Shown piece by piece: positions 44,521 to 57,420 of a stretch of DNA of 64,000 bases (position 1 is its first letter; the number at the start of each line of letters is the position of its first letter). Under the pieces are notes generated by a model that was given only the letters and a program-made list of their open reading frames with translations, had not been told where the DNA came from and did not search any database. Source of the DNA: Henckelia pumila (lineage: Eukaryota; Streptophyta; Magnoliopsida; Lamiales; Gesneriaceae); contig NC_133123.1 of assembly GCF_033568475.1 (NCBI RefSeq), forward strand, positions 5,146,001-5,210,000. Reading direction: 5' to 3'. A program made the translations under genes and the position numbers.

Positions 44521-45361
44521 TAAAAGGAGGAAGAAATTCAAGGCATCGCTGGCCAAGAGATATTAATTTTTTTTTCCGCTTCACAAAACATATACTGGAT
44601 ACTGCGACTGCGTAATTATTTTTTAAATTGTTAATTAATACAATATAAAATACTATTGTTTATTAATTTGTACTTACGATAAATATAAGAAACATAAATA
44701 AATTTTACGTTATTGTAATTATTCACCTAAATAACCTTAGTTTGACTGTGATTTTGATTATGACTTACTTAATTTTTTTCTTTTATTTCGCTTTTATATT
44801 TCTTTTATGTTTGAATGTCATTTTGCAAATTATGTTTTTAAAGAAGGTCATAAATCAAAAAACAAAAAATATCATTAATATAAATATAAACAATAAATAA
44901 TGTGAAATAAATTAAAAATAATATTATTGAACAAGTTATAAATCACATTGGACAAGTTATATATACACCCGAAAAAATATTGATAGCAGTAATCGAATGA
45001 AAATGTTTAACTTGATTTATTTTTTTGTTAAAATCAATTCATTGTAATTCATTGAGCTAATACACTAAAAACAAGTTCAAACATTTGAAAGAGCCGAAAT
45101 TGAACTTAAGAGGAAAGTTTATCTTATCTTATGGTAATGGTTTGAGGAAATTTTAGACCAACTTTTTAATGAAATAAAAAGGTGATGCTGGTGGAATTAA
45201 TTAATTAAAATGATGATTTTAAACAAAACCCCCTAGAGGTGAGGTGATGTTTCTAGAATATGTATAGCTTAATTCTAATATAATAACTCCATTTCCTGAC
45301 TTATCCATTATCTAACGAGCCCACGAGATATTTGCATCAGAAGAAATATTAGTACAATACA
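44521..45361. promoter_or_regulatory. Divergent promoter interval between the Rab3GAP-like gene and MBF1
   Basis: 841 bp, AT-rich, separates the two start codons, which point away from each other. Both promoters must lie here. No shared element could be assigned by eye. Confidence 0.5.
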
Positions 45362-47912
45362 ATGGCAGGAATCTCTCAGGACTGGGAGCCGGTTGTTATC
45401 CGCAAGAAGGCACCCACCGCCGCCGCGCGTAAGGATGAGAAAGCTGTGAACGCCGCCCGACGTGCCGGCGCTGACATCGAAACCATAAGAAAAGGTTCAG
45501 ATGAAAGGCACTGATTGTATTAAATTATTTATACGTGCGTGAGCTAGGTTTTATTTTAATTATCATTATCTTTTCTTTAGTCGTGAGTAGTTTCTCTAAT
45601 CTTTCTTAGGCGAAATTTTATATTTGCGTCTTCTTCGTTAGCGATAGACATGGATCCTTGTTCTGGGAGAATCGCCAGTGAACAGCCGAGTTTGTGGAAA
45701 TTCTTTTCTCTTTATGCGATTTTGATCTTTAATTTACATATTCTCGGTATTTTTCATGTTTTGTTGTCTTTATTGGGGAGGTTTTGTTCAATTTTCGATC
45801 ATTTGGACGATTGACGATGGACATTTTCGTAAGTTGTGGTTATGGAATTCTTGCATCCTTTCCATTTCTTAGGTGGTGTTTATGTTGTATCTTATGTTTA
45901 AAATTCACTTCGTGTAACATTCACTGCACTTATGTTGTATAATTTTGTTTGTGTTGCTGCCTATAATGTTATTTTTTTGGTCAGTTTTTGTACCATGCGA
46001 TTTTCTTACAGTTTTTGAGGTTTGCTTAGGATATAGTTTTGTTCCAACAGCATAAAGTGCAATGTTTGAACCCTCTTGTATTTTGATTGGGTCTAAAATC
46101 ATGTTATTTTGTTTCACCTGTGCGCATAGTTGTTTGTAAACTATCATCCCAAATTGGATTAAAACTTCAACTGATGAAGCCACTTTGAATGCTAACAATT
46201 AAATGCTCGCTTGCAGCCAATGCGGGGACAAACAAGGCTGCTTCGAGCAGCACATCTTTGAACACCAGGAAGCTTGATGATGAAACAGAAAATCTGGCTC
46301 GTGAGTTTTGGAGTTATTTCTTCTTTTATTGCATTCTATTGACTGGTTATATTATGCATCCATGAGATATCTGCATCGGAACTTTCATTCTTCCTCAGAT
46401 ATTCATTTAAGTATCATGTTGTTTACTTTCCTTGATTGTTCCTCCAGAGATATCATTTGCGTGTTTATCCTCACCTCTTTAAAATCAAGAGAAAATATAC
46501 AATCGGTCTAACTCATTGGTCCTTTTTTTAGTCTGGGAATAGGAATTCAAGGGAAAAGGAAAAATTGAACATGTATGAAGCGAATGTGTGCCCTAACATT
46601 TCTACCCATGTCTTACACAGTGAGGATCTGAATTATTTGTTTTTCTTATCCTGTGTATAGTACTGTTCTCATGTGTATTAAATAATTTATCATCTACTTG
46701 TAAACTATGTAGACACTCTCACTGTTGATCATGTTCTCCTGAAGCTGTCCGTTCCCACCCACATTCAGACTGTTGCAAAGGCTAAATCATCTGCTTAGTC
46801 ATGTTTAGATTACATGCCTACATGGTACTTTTTGGCAGAAAGTTGGCGGTGGAGGGTGTTTGTCACTCCTCCCAAGTGGGTGAAACATTTTATTTCTGTG
46901 TAGAAATTGGCAAATATGAGATCATAAGCATGATCTCTCTTCTCCCTAGAACTTTTTCCGGTGAATCACGCTTTCCATGTTACAGAAAGCAATTAATTAT
47001 AGTGCAGCAAACTGTTGATGTTAGAGTGTTTTCTATAATTTATTATTTATTATTCAAGATGTTTGCTACTCCTTGTGACGGAAAAATAAGTGTTCAATAT
47101 CTCTTTTGTTTGATACCGCTCCAGTGCGGTTGTGGAAACAATGCCCTTACTGTGTGAAAGATTTTGTCATAACAGTAACCTGGATTTGCGGTCCGAAATA
47201 TGTTCGGGCACATGACAGAATTATGGGATGGGATTTTGATCACTCGGATTGCATTGAATTCCCCAATATTCTTTGCTCTTTCACCTCCTTATCCAAGTCT
47301 TTCCATGTTTTTTTTAGCAATCATTGGTTCCTTGAGTTCTGTTTCATAGATATCAAATGTCACGATTGGAGACATGCTTCTCTAAATTAGTGGGCGAATT
47401 TTAGGCTTTTAGCATGTGCCCGAGCCCAAGTCGGTGAATATGTTTATTTCTCCCCAGCATTTCAATACGATTGCGAATGATTCATTCATCCCTTTGTAAC
47501 AGCAAATTGTTCCACTTTATATTGCCGCACATCAACGATATAGCTCGAGTTCCTTTGTTATCATGGTTTCATTTCTTAACAGATGACAAGGTTGCCACCG
47601 AGTTGAAAAAGGCCATCATGCAAGCTCGAATGGATAAGAAACTGACACAGTCACAACTTGCTCAGGTTTGTTATTCCAACTCTTCTTTCCAGTTCCCAAT
47701 TTCGCACAATTTATGTTCACGAAGATTTACTTTCGTACCAAGATGATCCTGATATGAATTTTTTTCATCCTAATACGACATTTGAATTGCAGCTTATTAA
47801 TGAGAAGCCCCAGATCATCCAGGAATATGAATCTGGAAAAGCAATTCCTAACCAGCAGATCATTTCTAAACTGGAGAAATCTCTTGGTGTGAAACTGCGT
47901 GGGAAAAAATAA
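45362..47912 (+). CDS. MBF1: Multiprotein bridging factor 1 (MBF1a/b type)
   Basis: Four exons: 45362-45494, 46217-46300, 47583-47665 and 47793-47912, 420 coding bases and 139 residues. MBF1 is a transcriptional coactivator that bridges TATA-binding protein and bZIP-type activators; in yeast and probably plants it also acts at stalled ribosomes. The N-terminal MBF1 domain starts [16 protein letters not shown] and includes DETENLA. A cro/C1-type helix-turn-helix follows ([20 protein letters not shown], then [17 protein letters not shown]), and the protein ends GVKLRGKK. Introns are at the positions usual for the MBF1a/b class; the heat-induced MBF1c class lacks introns. One spacer residue group differs from commonly seen plant forms (ETIRKANAGTN). 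Confidence 0.94.
46713..46798 (+). other. Possible alternative terminal exon in MBF1 intron 2
   Basis: After an acceptor-like ACTATGTAG at 46704-46712 there is an open run of 28 codons ([22 protein letters not shown]), ending in TAG at 46796-46798. Its phase fits the single base left by exon 2. Splicing to it would give a short MBF1 lacking the helix-turn-helix. It could equally be chance or a relic. Confidence 0.3.
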
Positions 47913-48778
47913 AATTAGCGACCAGGAAAGTCGGTCTTTCGCATCGAAGTGTCGTTTGAGTTCTGAAAGTGGTTGTGTAAATGAACCTGTTTTTAATTTT
48001 CTTCTTTTCTCCTTTGGCCACTGGTGTTGCTCATATGTCAGAATTCTGGAGAATGGATTTGGCTTTCCTTATGAAATATGATGAATATATTGTTACTTAA
48101 AAGACCTGGATTCCGATTCTGATGATTTTCTCTCTTTTGAAGACCCATTAATTCTCGCTAATACTTGTCAATTCCACTTATCCGAATTATGGAATCATCA
48201 TCCAGCTTCCTGGTGTTTGAACTTAATTTCTTTTTAAAATTGTTACGGTGAAAAAGCAAACATCGTTCGAGATTCATCCGATCCTTGAATTAATTAAGTT
48301 TGATCGTTTTTTTAGGAAATAAAATTGTCGCAAGTTGTTTTGTCCTGGTTCACTATTTGAACCCTATTGTTTGCTTTTAAGTTAAATGGAAAAATAAGCT
48401 GGCCTCTTCAACCAAAAATTTCGAAAATCTGGAAATCTTGAATAACTTTTATCAACATTGAATGTGTCCAGGTCATATGTCAAGTTTTGCTGCTCATGAT
48501 CTACAACTTGCTTGTATATTATTCATAAAACTTACACTTCATGAAAATTACATATAATTGTATCAGCCAAATTTACACCGTAAGCTTTCTCGAAGCCCCA
48601 AGATAGTAAATTCTACCATTGTCAACCCAAAACGATCCACTGATTCAAAATCAAATATTGTAACAATCAATCCACGTAAAAAGATTAATGTACAAGGCAT
48701 TCTTTCATCAATCAAACAAGGGCGTGAGCAAGGAACAATCTTCAACTCATTAGCGGTTTAAGCCTCGAAAATCTTATA
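47913..48778. other. 3' UTRs between convergent MBF1 and tubby-like genes
   Basis: Both neighbours end here. No further gene is supported; a 67-codon plus-strand frame at 48,558-48,761 has no family features. Confidence 0.5.
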
Positions 48779-51700
48779 TTACTCGCATGCCAGTTTTGTC
48801 CCAAAACTGGTCAGACAAATAGCAAAGGCTTGGAAAGCTGATAGGGGCTGCCTATAATCCATTGTGAAAGTGTCATCACCAACTTTCCCAAACTGAAGCA
48901 GCACCGTCTCCTCATCACCCTTTCCTCCAGGCTGACTTTGATCCATAGTGGCGACGAGTTGAAAATTCTTGACCGACGCGACAGTTACTCTGCCATGGAA
49001 ATTCAAGCACCAGCATTCCAAATGTTCGTGCCATCGCGGGGCTTTGTTTTTCAAAATTGTGAGCGCTGGAGTATAGGGCTCTGGCTTCTTCGCTTTAACG
49101 ACGTCTTGATTATTATCAGTTGATTCCTCAAGAAATCGGCATTTAAGGGAGCACGCCATCCTCCTAGGACCTCTTGATTTCAAGAGATTGAACTTGTATG
49201 ACACATGCCCGACTTCAAAGTTACCAGCTGGGACTTGGGGACTTATCTGCTTGCTTGCAAAACGGCGGCCAGCTCTACTACTTGATGGCTTCGCTCCACT
49301 GTGCGGTGGTTGGCTGTCATAGATGGTGAAATTGGTACCGAGGAAATCTGACCTGTGACACAAATATTTGGGTTCTTCAAATACATGAGATGGCACAGAT
49401 AAGTTGAAAAAAATTGAAGAAAACGGGAATGATTTAAAAATCCTTTAAGAGTGAGACTTGATGCGGATAGAAATTGTTAAGTGATGTTAGGTACAACCAT
49501 TGCTAGTTCCACGGTCACCAAAGTTGCTGTCACCCAACCCCACCAACAGTCACTCTAGCATGGTTTTGCCACGTGTGACACAACTGCAGAGTCACTACCG
49601 CCCAGCCCTTGGCCACAAAATGCCTCCTATTTCCGTGCAATCTTCCACAACAGATGCAATTACCAAGTGGACCTTCTGCAGTTTCTTTATAAAGCCACAG
49701 CATCCATTTTCTGGAAAATTCCAAATGCAATTCGACTAGCTAAGTTGTCTGCATCTCAATGATACTCATTCCAAATCCCGCATCATCCATGGTTTTATCA
49801 ACCAACTCCTCTTAAGCCTCAAATTTATTGTTATGGTTAGGAAGGATCATATACTGTCGAGGAATTTCTATTGGATTGCGGACCAACTCCCCTTAAGCCT
49901 CAAATCTATCAACCAAATCCCCTTAAGCCTCAAATTTAAAGCTACTATTCCATAGAAAGATGTGGCTTGAAGTACAAAGGGCCGTGATGTAAAGCCTCTT
50001 CTTCATCCTATTCCATTGTCCCCACTTCTCTTTTAATCATTTAATAATAATCCAAGTCTACCCTCGTATTTGGTGATTTCGAGTTATGTGCACAACAGCC
50101 AAGATAAGAAAATATGAACATGAGTTCACGTCGGTTGGACCACCCAATAAAAATATCGATTCATCCATTTAAATGTAACTTCATAATCATGAAGTGACAA
50201 TCATGCCAATGAAAGTAAGCTAAACTTCTTTTTTTCTTTTTTCTTTTTTTATCAAAAAGAAGTTGTGGATTTTGTTCCCTTTAATTGCAGAAACAATAAT
50301 TACATCGTAGAAAAAGTGAGACGGTTCAGAACTGTCAGTTAGGGATTCTAACCTCAATTTTCCAACATAGGCTTTACTACCTTGAGATAGATCATCAGCA
50401 TCCAGAGATATAATGTACTCGGTGTGGGCACCATTTCTATAGCGTCGTGCTGCTAAGAGAAACTTGCCTTTGTCCGTAAATGCTGCAAAAAAAACAAGCA
50501 TTAAAACATCAGCTTTTAAAAAATCACAAAGCAGCAAAAAACCGACGACAATAAATAGATTAAGATTAAAAGAGGCATGAATCTCTAGTCTAGAGACCTT
50601 TGACTTGATCAGTCAATTTACAGCTATCAAGGGTTTCATTCGATTAGTGCAATAAGCATGGAGCAACCTTCTACATAGATATTTAAATGCTAGTGATATG
50701 CAGAATTCGATTCAATTCAATCGTGGAATGTTTCTGCACCTTGATAAATGTTGGATTACGCCTTGTGCAATCCAATTGTCGTTTTCCTTTATGTGATATA
50801 GCACTGGAAACTTGCTAAGCCAGGACCAACTGGCAAGATTCAGTGATACAGACAAAAGCGATTGATAAATAAATTCCCAAGAACCCACCAAATAAATTGA
50901 CATATAGATATTTTGAAATCTATAAGTCATGACAAAATTTTGAAAAATTACAAATATCGTAATCTTCTCTTATAAATTTACTTCAAAGATTTATTGACTA
51001 TGGGAATTTGAATGGTGATGGATTTTGTTGTATTAGGTCCAAGAACTTGAATGATTGACCAATAAATCAAAGATAGGTACAGCGGATAGTTATATCTACC
51101 AATCTAAGCAGAGTTGACTTCACAATTTTCAAAAATGATGGCTGTGGTTGATCAAATATCAAGAATAATTCGAAAAAATTGTGACGATACCCTTAACTTG
51201 AAAGTCAGTCAAAGTTATGTTCACTCAAAATTCATAGTTAAACTGCTGGTAAATAAGCAATTTATTAACAACTCAAATCATTCTGCAGGTTATCTTAACA
51301 AAGCAATCGTACTTACATGGTGAGAGAGCCAGATAAAGGTAAAATGTTGCATTTTTCTTGTCACGTTTTATGATACATTGAAGCGGAGAGTCTCGCGGCC
51401 CTGGCTGCAGTTATGCAAAAAATTTACTAAGAAAATCCAAAACAAAATTTGAGAGATTGAAACGAAACCACTCATGATGTGATCAACATATGTATTCCGA
51501 TTTTATATAATAACACAACCAATCAGCCAATCCTGATAATTGACATCGATTTCAAACTAATTCACCATTCAGAATGCGCATAAATCCAAAACTCCTTAGA
51601 TCACACACACAAACAATCCAAGCATATGCAACTTTTACGAGCAATCAGCCAATCATGATAATTGACATCGATTTCCCTCTAATTTACCATTCAGAATGTG

Positions 51701-52228
51701 CATCCATCCAAAACTGCTTGGATCACACACCCAAACTATACAAGTATATGCAAAAATCAAAGCAAAAATCGGTGAAAAAGAAATTAAAAAAACGACCTTT
51801 TTTAGGGAGGAAGGGAAGGTGATTTTCCCGGGGTGATGTACAGAGGTCTTTTCCACCACTTCTTTCGTGGCTTCTCTCCACCGCTTGCAAACGCATCCAA
51901 ATGCGACGACGTTTTGGCGTTGCGGCCATTTGTCTTCACTCGCTTCCACCCTCTGTATTATTTCCCCGAGCAGCTCCGGCAACAAACTCGCCCACGTACC
52001 GGAGTCAGGTCCACCCAATCCACCAGAAGCCACGCCGCCACGCTGATGCTGCCCGTTTCCATCATCATCACCGATTCCTTCCAATTTGCTGCCCCCTTCC
52101 CGGAGGATACCGTTATCCAAATCGCAGATAGATTCGATTTCCGAGGACTTGGATTCTTTGCAAGATTTGGAGAGTGTGAAGGACCGGTGGATGATTCTTC
52201 GCGGGAGGAAAGATCGTCTCAATGACAT
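48779..52228 (-). CDS. Tubby-like F-box protein (TLP)
   Basis: Four exons: 51797-52228, 51317-51404, 50353-50482 and 48779-49352, encoding 407 residues with consistent phase. The ATG at 52228 opens [11 protein letters not shown]. An F-box follows at about residues 75-125 ([39 protein letters not shown]). The tubby domain runs from about 140 to the C terminus: [84 protein letters not shown] and [17 protein letters not shown]. Plant TLPs tether to membranes through phosphoinositide binding, can relocate to nucleus or plastid under stress, and act as F-box subunits of SCF ubiquitin ligases. The spacer between F-box and start is longer and glycine-rich ([20 protein letters not shown]) compared with the usual one. 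Confidence 0.91.
49353..50352 (-). other. Intron 3 of the tubby-like gene
   Basis: The 1.0-kb intron has a GC-richer block at about 49,500-49,740 of unknown origin and a short unit CCTTAAGCCTCAAAT repeated three times around 49,810-49,940. Confidence 0.6.
51521..51758. repeat. 122-bp tandem duplication in intron 1 of the tubby-like gene
   Basis: AATCAGCCAATC(C/A)TGATA, then TTGACATCGATTTC and ACCATTCAGAATG, recur 122 bp apart (51521 and 51643). The copies have diverged by several substitutions. Confidence 0.85.
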
Positions 52229-53642
52229 CTCGGTCAGAGATGGACGAAGAGAGAGAATCGAGGGATCTTTAGAGAGAGAAAATAGCTGGACTCCATTTAT
52301 ATGCTTTGCAGGGAAATTTCATGGGTGATTTAGGTATTAAGAACACACGTCGGTGACGGAGAGATTGACGACAGACGAATGAAATATTTATTTAATTTTG
52401 GGAATTTTAAATGTGAGACACGTGTAACGATTCTGTTGGTTGGTGTCGGATGATTTTGGTGAGGGTTGGTTGTTTTTGTCATCGAGTGGCTGGAGGTTAG
52501 TAACAAGAGGCGTTTCTTCGATGTCGTTTTAAAGCATCGTGAAATCAATGTGCACAAATATTAGAATTTTTGGTGCAACATAATTTATTTATGTCATAAA
52601 TATGGGGATACTATTAAAATTAGAAACTTTAGAAATAGTTTTTTATGATATTTTTAAAAATTATGAGTTATATGACACGATCACTTAAAAACTCAAAAAA
52701 TAGAAAAATATAAAGAATTATTTTATTATGATATATGATGGTTATAAATTAATATTTTTATTAAATGAAAATAAGATTATTTTGTTTAAATGAGACCGTG
52801 GGCATTTAAGGTTTATCGTTAAATTAGTTTGAAATTTCAAAGTTGGAAGGTTGATTTTTTTCTACTTATGTATAATAAGTGATTGTCACATATTTCTTGG
52901 CATCATATGAATGTACATTGAAAGTCCAAGACCTTTTGTTTTTCCGATTCATTTCCTCCTATAAATGATGAAATGTTTTCGACTTCGTAAAAAAATGAAT
53001 ATAGATTTATTATTCATAAAATTGTAAGAAAATAAAATTATAATCAATCTATTTTAGAACTTACAAACATCACCTTTGTATATTATATAGATTCTTGTAT
53101 GTTCAATCACTAAGTATCTCATCTATATTCTTAAGTAATTGTTTCAATTTTATTAGTAATTATTTAAGTTTAGGCGTGGACAGTAGCTGCTTTTGGTAAG
53201 TTATGTCATACCAATTTTTGTCTTTTCAAAATATTTTTATCCCATAACTACCATAATTCTTTTTCAATAATAATAAAAAAACCATAATCTTAAATATAAA
53301 TTACTCAAATATTATTATATTTTATATAAAAGTTTGTTAGGCATAAATATAACATTATATTTTAAATAAAATTTTAATTTATGTGCGCTAATCTTGTGTA
53401 TATGCTTACTAGTAGTATATATTATAGACCCAAAGAATGTGAATTAATTGCTGACAAACTTTCAATTGTTGATGTGATCAGTGTTTTCATAATTGAACCG
53501 GTGATTGAACCGGTCTATCTAAAAAAAATGGTCCAATCGGTCGGACCGTTTTAACCGGACGGTCGAATCGGAAAATCGTTTATATAACATAATATAATAA
53601 ATAATATATTTTAAATTTTAAAAACTAAAATATATTTATATA
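52229..53642. other. Promoter of the tubby-like gene and AT-rich intergenic DNA
   Basis: The first few hundred bases past 52,228 must hold the TLP promoter. From about 53,490 to 53,580 there is a GGTCCAATCGGTCGGACCG/AACCGG-rich stretch that looks like subterminal DNA of a hAT-type relic. No gene is seen. Confidence 0.4.
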
Positions 53643-53654
53643 TATATATAGACA

Positions 53655-53793
53655 GAGTTTTGATATGGTGAGCATCTATCATGTGCACTTATGTGTGCAC
53701 CTGTTGATGTGGCGTTCACCTATTGGATGTAAAAGATGTCACGTCAGCGGTGCACACAAAAGTGCACATCATGAGTGCTCATAATATCAAATC
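53655..53793. mobile_element. Short MITE with TTTGATAT/ATATCAAA ends
   Basis: The arms GAGTTTTGATATGG...ATGTGCAC and their inverse pair around a small core. TATATATAGACA flanks both sides (53643-53654 and 53794-53805). The true target duplication is probably 9-12 bp, Mutator-like, but the TA run blurs it. Confidence 0.65.
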
Positions 53794-53824
53794 TATATAT
53801 AGACAAATATATATATATATATAT

Positions 53825-54051
53825 TGTTATAAATCATAATAAAAATAGAGAGATGAGTAGAGAGAATTCATGAAATTAGATAGAAATCATATGAGTCAAT
53901 ACTCAGGTGCAAATTTCATTGAACTCGATTACTCATATTTATAGGGAAATATTACAAAATACAAATCTGTACAAATATTATCTTTACATATTTATCTTGA
54001 TCACATATATTTAATAAGATAATCATCTATAATAATAATATATTTGTAACA
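53825..54051 (-). repeat. 3' LTR of a decayed copia element
   Basis: 227 bp with ends TGTTA and TAACA. It is followed on the plus strand by CTCCTCCTT, that is the purine tract AAGGAGGAG in element sense. Orientation is minus. The matching 5' LTR was not found. Confidence 0.7.
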
Positions 54052-54430
54052 CTCCTCCTTAGATGATTATTTGCACAAGCAATCGATTCTTCAAAATCTT
54101 CATTTGGCAAGATGCATGTCTAGGAACTTCATCGGGACTTAAGTGTTGCCTCGTTAAAACCTTGACAGTAAAATTTCGTGGGAAAAATCTGAACGAAGGA
54201 AAAAGAGTACAACAACATATATTTTCTTTGGATATCTTCCCGACGATGGATGCGCCTCGTTAAAACCTTATCAGGAAAAACCCAGTGGGACAAAATCCTA
54301 ATGAAGTAAAAAGAGTACATCTCTTGATACTTGTTAATTGTCTCATTAAAAACCTTGTTATGAAAAACCACGTGAGAAAAATCATAGACAAGGGAAAAAA
54401 AGTACAACTTTATTTGTTCCCCCTCTTGCA
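54052..54430 (-). repeat. Triplicated copia 3' module
   Basis: Three successive copies of a unit reading C(C/A)TCGTTAAAA.CCTT, GAAAAACC and GGGAAAAA/GAAAAAGAGTAC occur about 110-120 bp apart (near 54,145, 54,250 and 54,335). The same unit occurs once in the 3' untranslated region of the copia element at 6,070-6,155. Confidence 0.75.
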
Positions 54431-57190
54431 AGCATCACTTTCAATTATTAACTTTTAATATTTCAATATTATGCACTACTTTGCCAAAAATTGATTCAGA
54501 TTCTGATTTTGTCATACATATGGTACTTCAAGACCAAATATATTTTCTTCTTCTTTTTCAAGTTGGCAAAAATAATATTTTGAGCATCGAATCCTTCGAT
54601 GATGTTTCTATATGTAACACCATCAAATCAGTGCATCAACGACAAGTACAAATATTTTCTCATAATCCGCTTGAAATACTTTGAGAAACTTTGCTAATAT
54701 TTGCTCATATTGGCACATATCATTGTTATTGAAAGTTCAACAAATTGTAGTTCAAAATAATCATCATTTTTCGTAATAGCAAAACACACTAATGATTATA
54801 TCATTTTAATCCCAAATAATTTGCGAAATCTCATATTTTGATATACTTGTTATTCTTCATGAATAACATAATCCAAATTGGATTCATTGAAATAATTGAT
54901 CGTTCACGCTTCTAGCGTCCTTTTTCATTTACTTGCAAGTAATATAAAATATGGTCCTGCAGGACGTCGATTTATTTCATAACGACCAGCCTCCATTGTT
55001 CTTTTCACATTGAGATGTTCACTCATTTTCTTTAAAGGGGTTCTTCGTCACTAAAGACGATTTAAATTATTCAACTTGAACATAAATGAAGCTAAACGAT
55101 CTTATACACAAGATCAAATAATGTATTTGAGATTTAAACTTTGAACATCATGTTCACTTTATATTTCATTGGGATCGATCTCAAATATTCTTGTAGCTTC
55201 TATTTTCTTCCCCTCAATGTTAGAAAAATTGTTTTACAATAATAATAAATAAGAATGTCGCATCATAAAATCTCATTTCTCAAGATAATTGATCATAAGA
55301 TTCAATATATTTTCAACATATTTACAATCCCTTCAAGAGATTTATTTTAGTGCATTTCTCACACAAACATTAACTTTCAGTACATGAGCATTTGGTATAA
55401 TATTTATAATATATCTTTCAGATATCCCCAAATATGACGCATTTATTTTAATTGTTTAATAGTTGATTGGAGGCAAAATAAATCAACTAAACCAATGTAT
55501 TTATAATCATGAAATTGATATGCATATCCTCTTTTGATCAAGATTGTCTTGATTACATATTCTGGAAATTTTCTCAATACGTATTCGCAAACATCATGTT
55601 ACGTTTCGTGGGCACATGTTATTTATTCATTCCAGATAATATGGGGATTCTCTACCAATTTGAGCTAATGATAGTGATATCAAATTTAATAAGCAATAAG
55701 AATTCATAAAATCTTCTGGATCTTTGATTCAAAAACATCCATATTTATCGATCCAGGAACTTTTGGCTTGTTCATTAACAACTTTGTGCACTATCAATAG
55801 TTTTTCAACTATTTATATAATTTGAATGCTCAATTCAATCCATTATGCCAAACTCTGAAAGTATTTGTATCAATGATACTTTTCTAGAAATATTGATTTG
55901 TAACATACTATTTAAACCAAATCAATATCCACTAGATTCAAAAAATACATATTCGTCATTATTGTGTATCACTTTTTTATAATATCAAGCACATCATCTT
56001 TTTTCATCGTCAATCAAGCGATCTTATAGATCTTTCAAACATTCAATCAACATACGATGAAACATATGATTTGGATAGACATCAATGGTCTCCACAAACT
56101 TTTATATCTTGCTTGATAGATATCAATAAATCTTTTTACGTACTTCAGGTACGATAGTGATACGAGATACCGATGTACGTTTAGTACAATACTTGATTAT
56201 GACGTATATATCAATATTTTGTGCGAATTTATGATTCATATCTCGCTTCATACGAGATGACATATTCTTCATTGAAGAATTAAATTACAGTGTATCAATT
56301 GTGTTCATTGGCACTGTCACATTCACTTAAAAAAATGGACCACATTAATTATACAATTGTCATAATTGTCATTCCTTGAACAAAATAATATAAATAATAT
56401 ATTATATTAAAATAATTGAAATTGTGAAATCTGACGTACCTTTTAAAATTCTTGTATACACCAAGTAGATCTTTTACCTTCAACAATGACATTCAATCTA
56501 TAACAAATGTCATCTCACATTAAATTTATGTTCCTACATGTAAGATAATAATATGTGATAAAAATACTCTATCATTTATTTAAAAAATGATAGATTAATC
56601 AAATGATTTAAAAAATTCAAAATTTATATCCACAATCAAAATTGATGAATTTAAAATCCATAATCAAATTTTATTAAATAAATTAAAGATTTAACAACCC
56701 AATATATCCTTAAAATATAAAAATTCTCAAATCAGAAAATTTATCACCAAATTGCATAATCAATATCTTATGCAATATATTGACTAATAGAATAGATTCA
56801 CAAAATTTGTAGTTCTTATTTTATATCATCAAAATATTTTATGTGAATCAAAACACAACACATGCTAGAGTTTTCCACAATTTAGTTTAAACAAATACAA
56901 AATTGATTTACCAAAAATAAATTAGTTCAATAAATAAATAAAATAACTTGAAGTTAGTCATAAATCAACCCATTGACATCATCATGCATAGGCTACCATC
57001 AATCCATCATCGTCGTTGTCCAATATAGATGATGGTCCAAAACATTGGGTTTAACATTTATTTTTGTTTTTCGATTGATAGTGTTGCGATCTTACTACCG
57101 CACATTCATAATTGTCAATCAATAGCCTATGCAGTTCATCATTGAACATCAAGTCGATATTCATAAAAATAGTGACAAATAATATATCAT
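54431..57190 (-). mobile_element. Interior of the decayed copia element, no coding recognised
   Basis: About 2.8 kb of very AT-rich DNA with dense stops. By position it should be the interior of the element whose 3' LTR is at 53,825, but I see no gag, integrase or RNase H motif. A short minus-strand frame near 54,940-55,040 (about 33 codons) is the only GC-richer patch. Confidence 0.35.
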
Positions 57191-57420
57191 TGTTACGCCT
57201 TAAACGCATATAAATCTCGATTGTGAGATTAATATTTTTAATGCATTAACAAGGCCCTTTTTCTCTATGTTTTGATGATTAACAAAACTAGGTTAAAATG
57301 TTACTAATGTTTACAATGAGCTTATTACAGAGTTAAAATTTTCAAGTTGAATTAAGGCTCAATTGCGAACAAGTTTATTCAAGATCAGAAACAAATTTCG
57401 AAGACTTATACTGCTACGAG

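Noticed and set aside
44521-44556. Longer N terminus for the Rab3GAP-like protein
   Set aside because: The in-frame extension starts at TTG, not ATG; the ATG at 44520 begins the conserved MSRRYHTTELG.
48558-48761. Small gene between MBF1 and the tubby-like gene
   Set aside because: The 67-codon frame has no signal, domain or repeat and lies where two 3' UTRs are expected.
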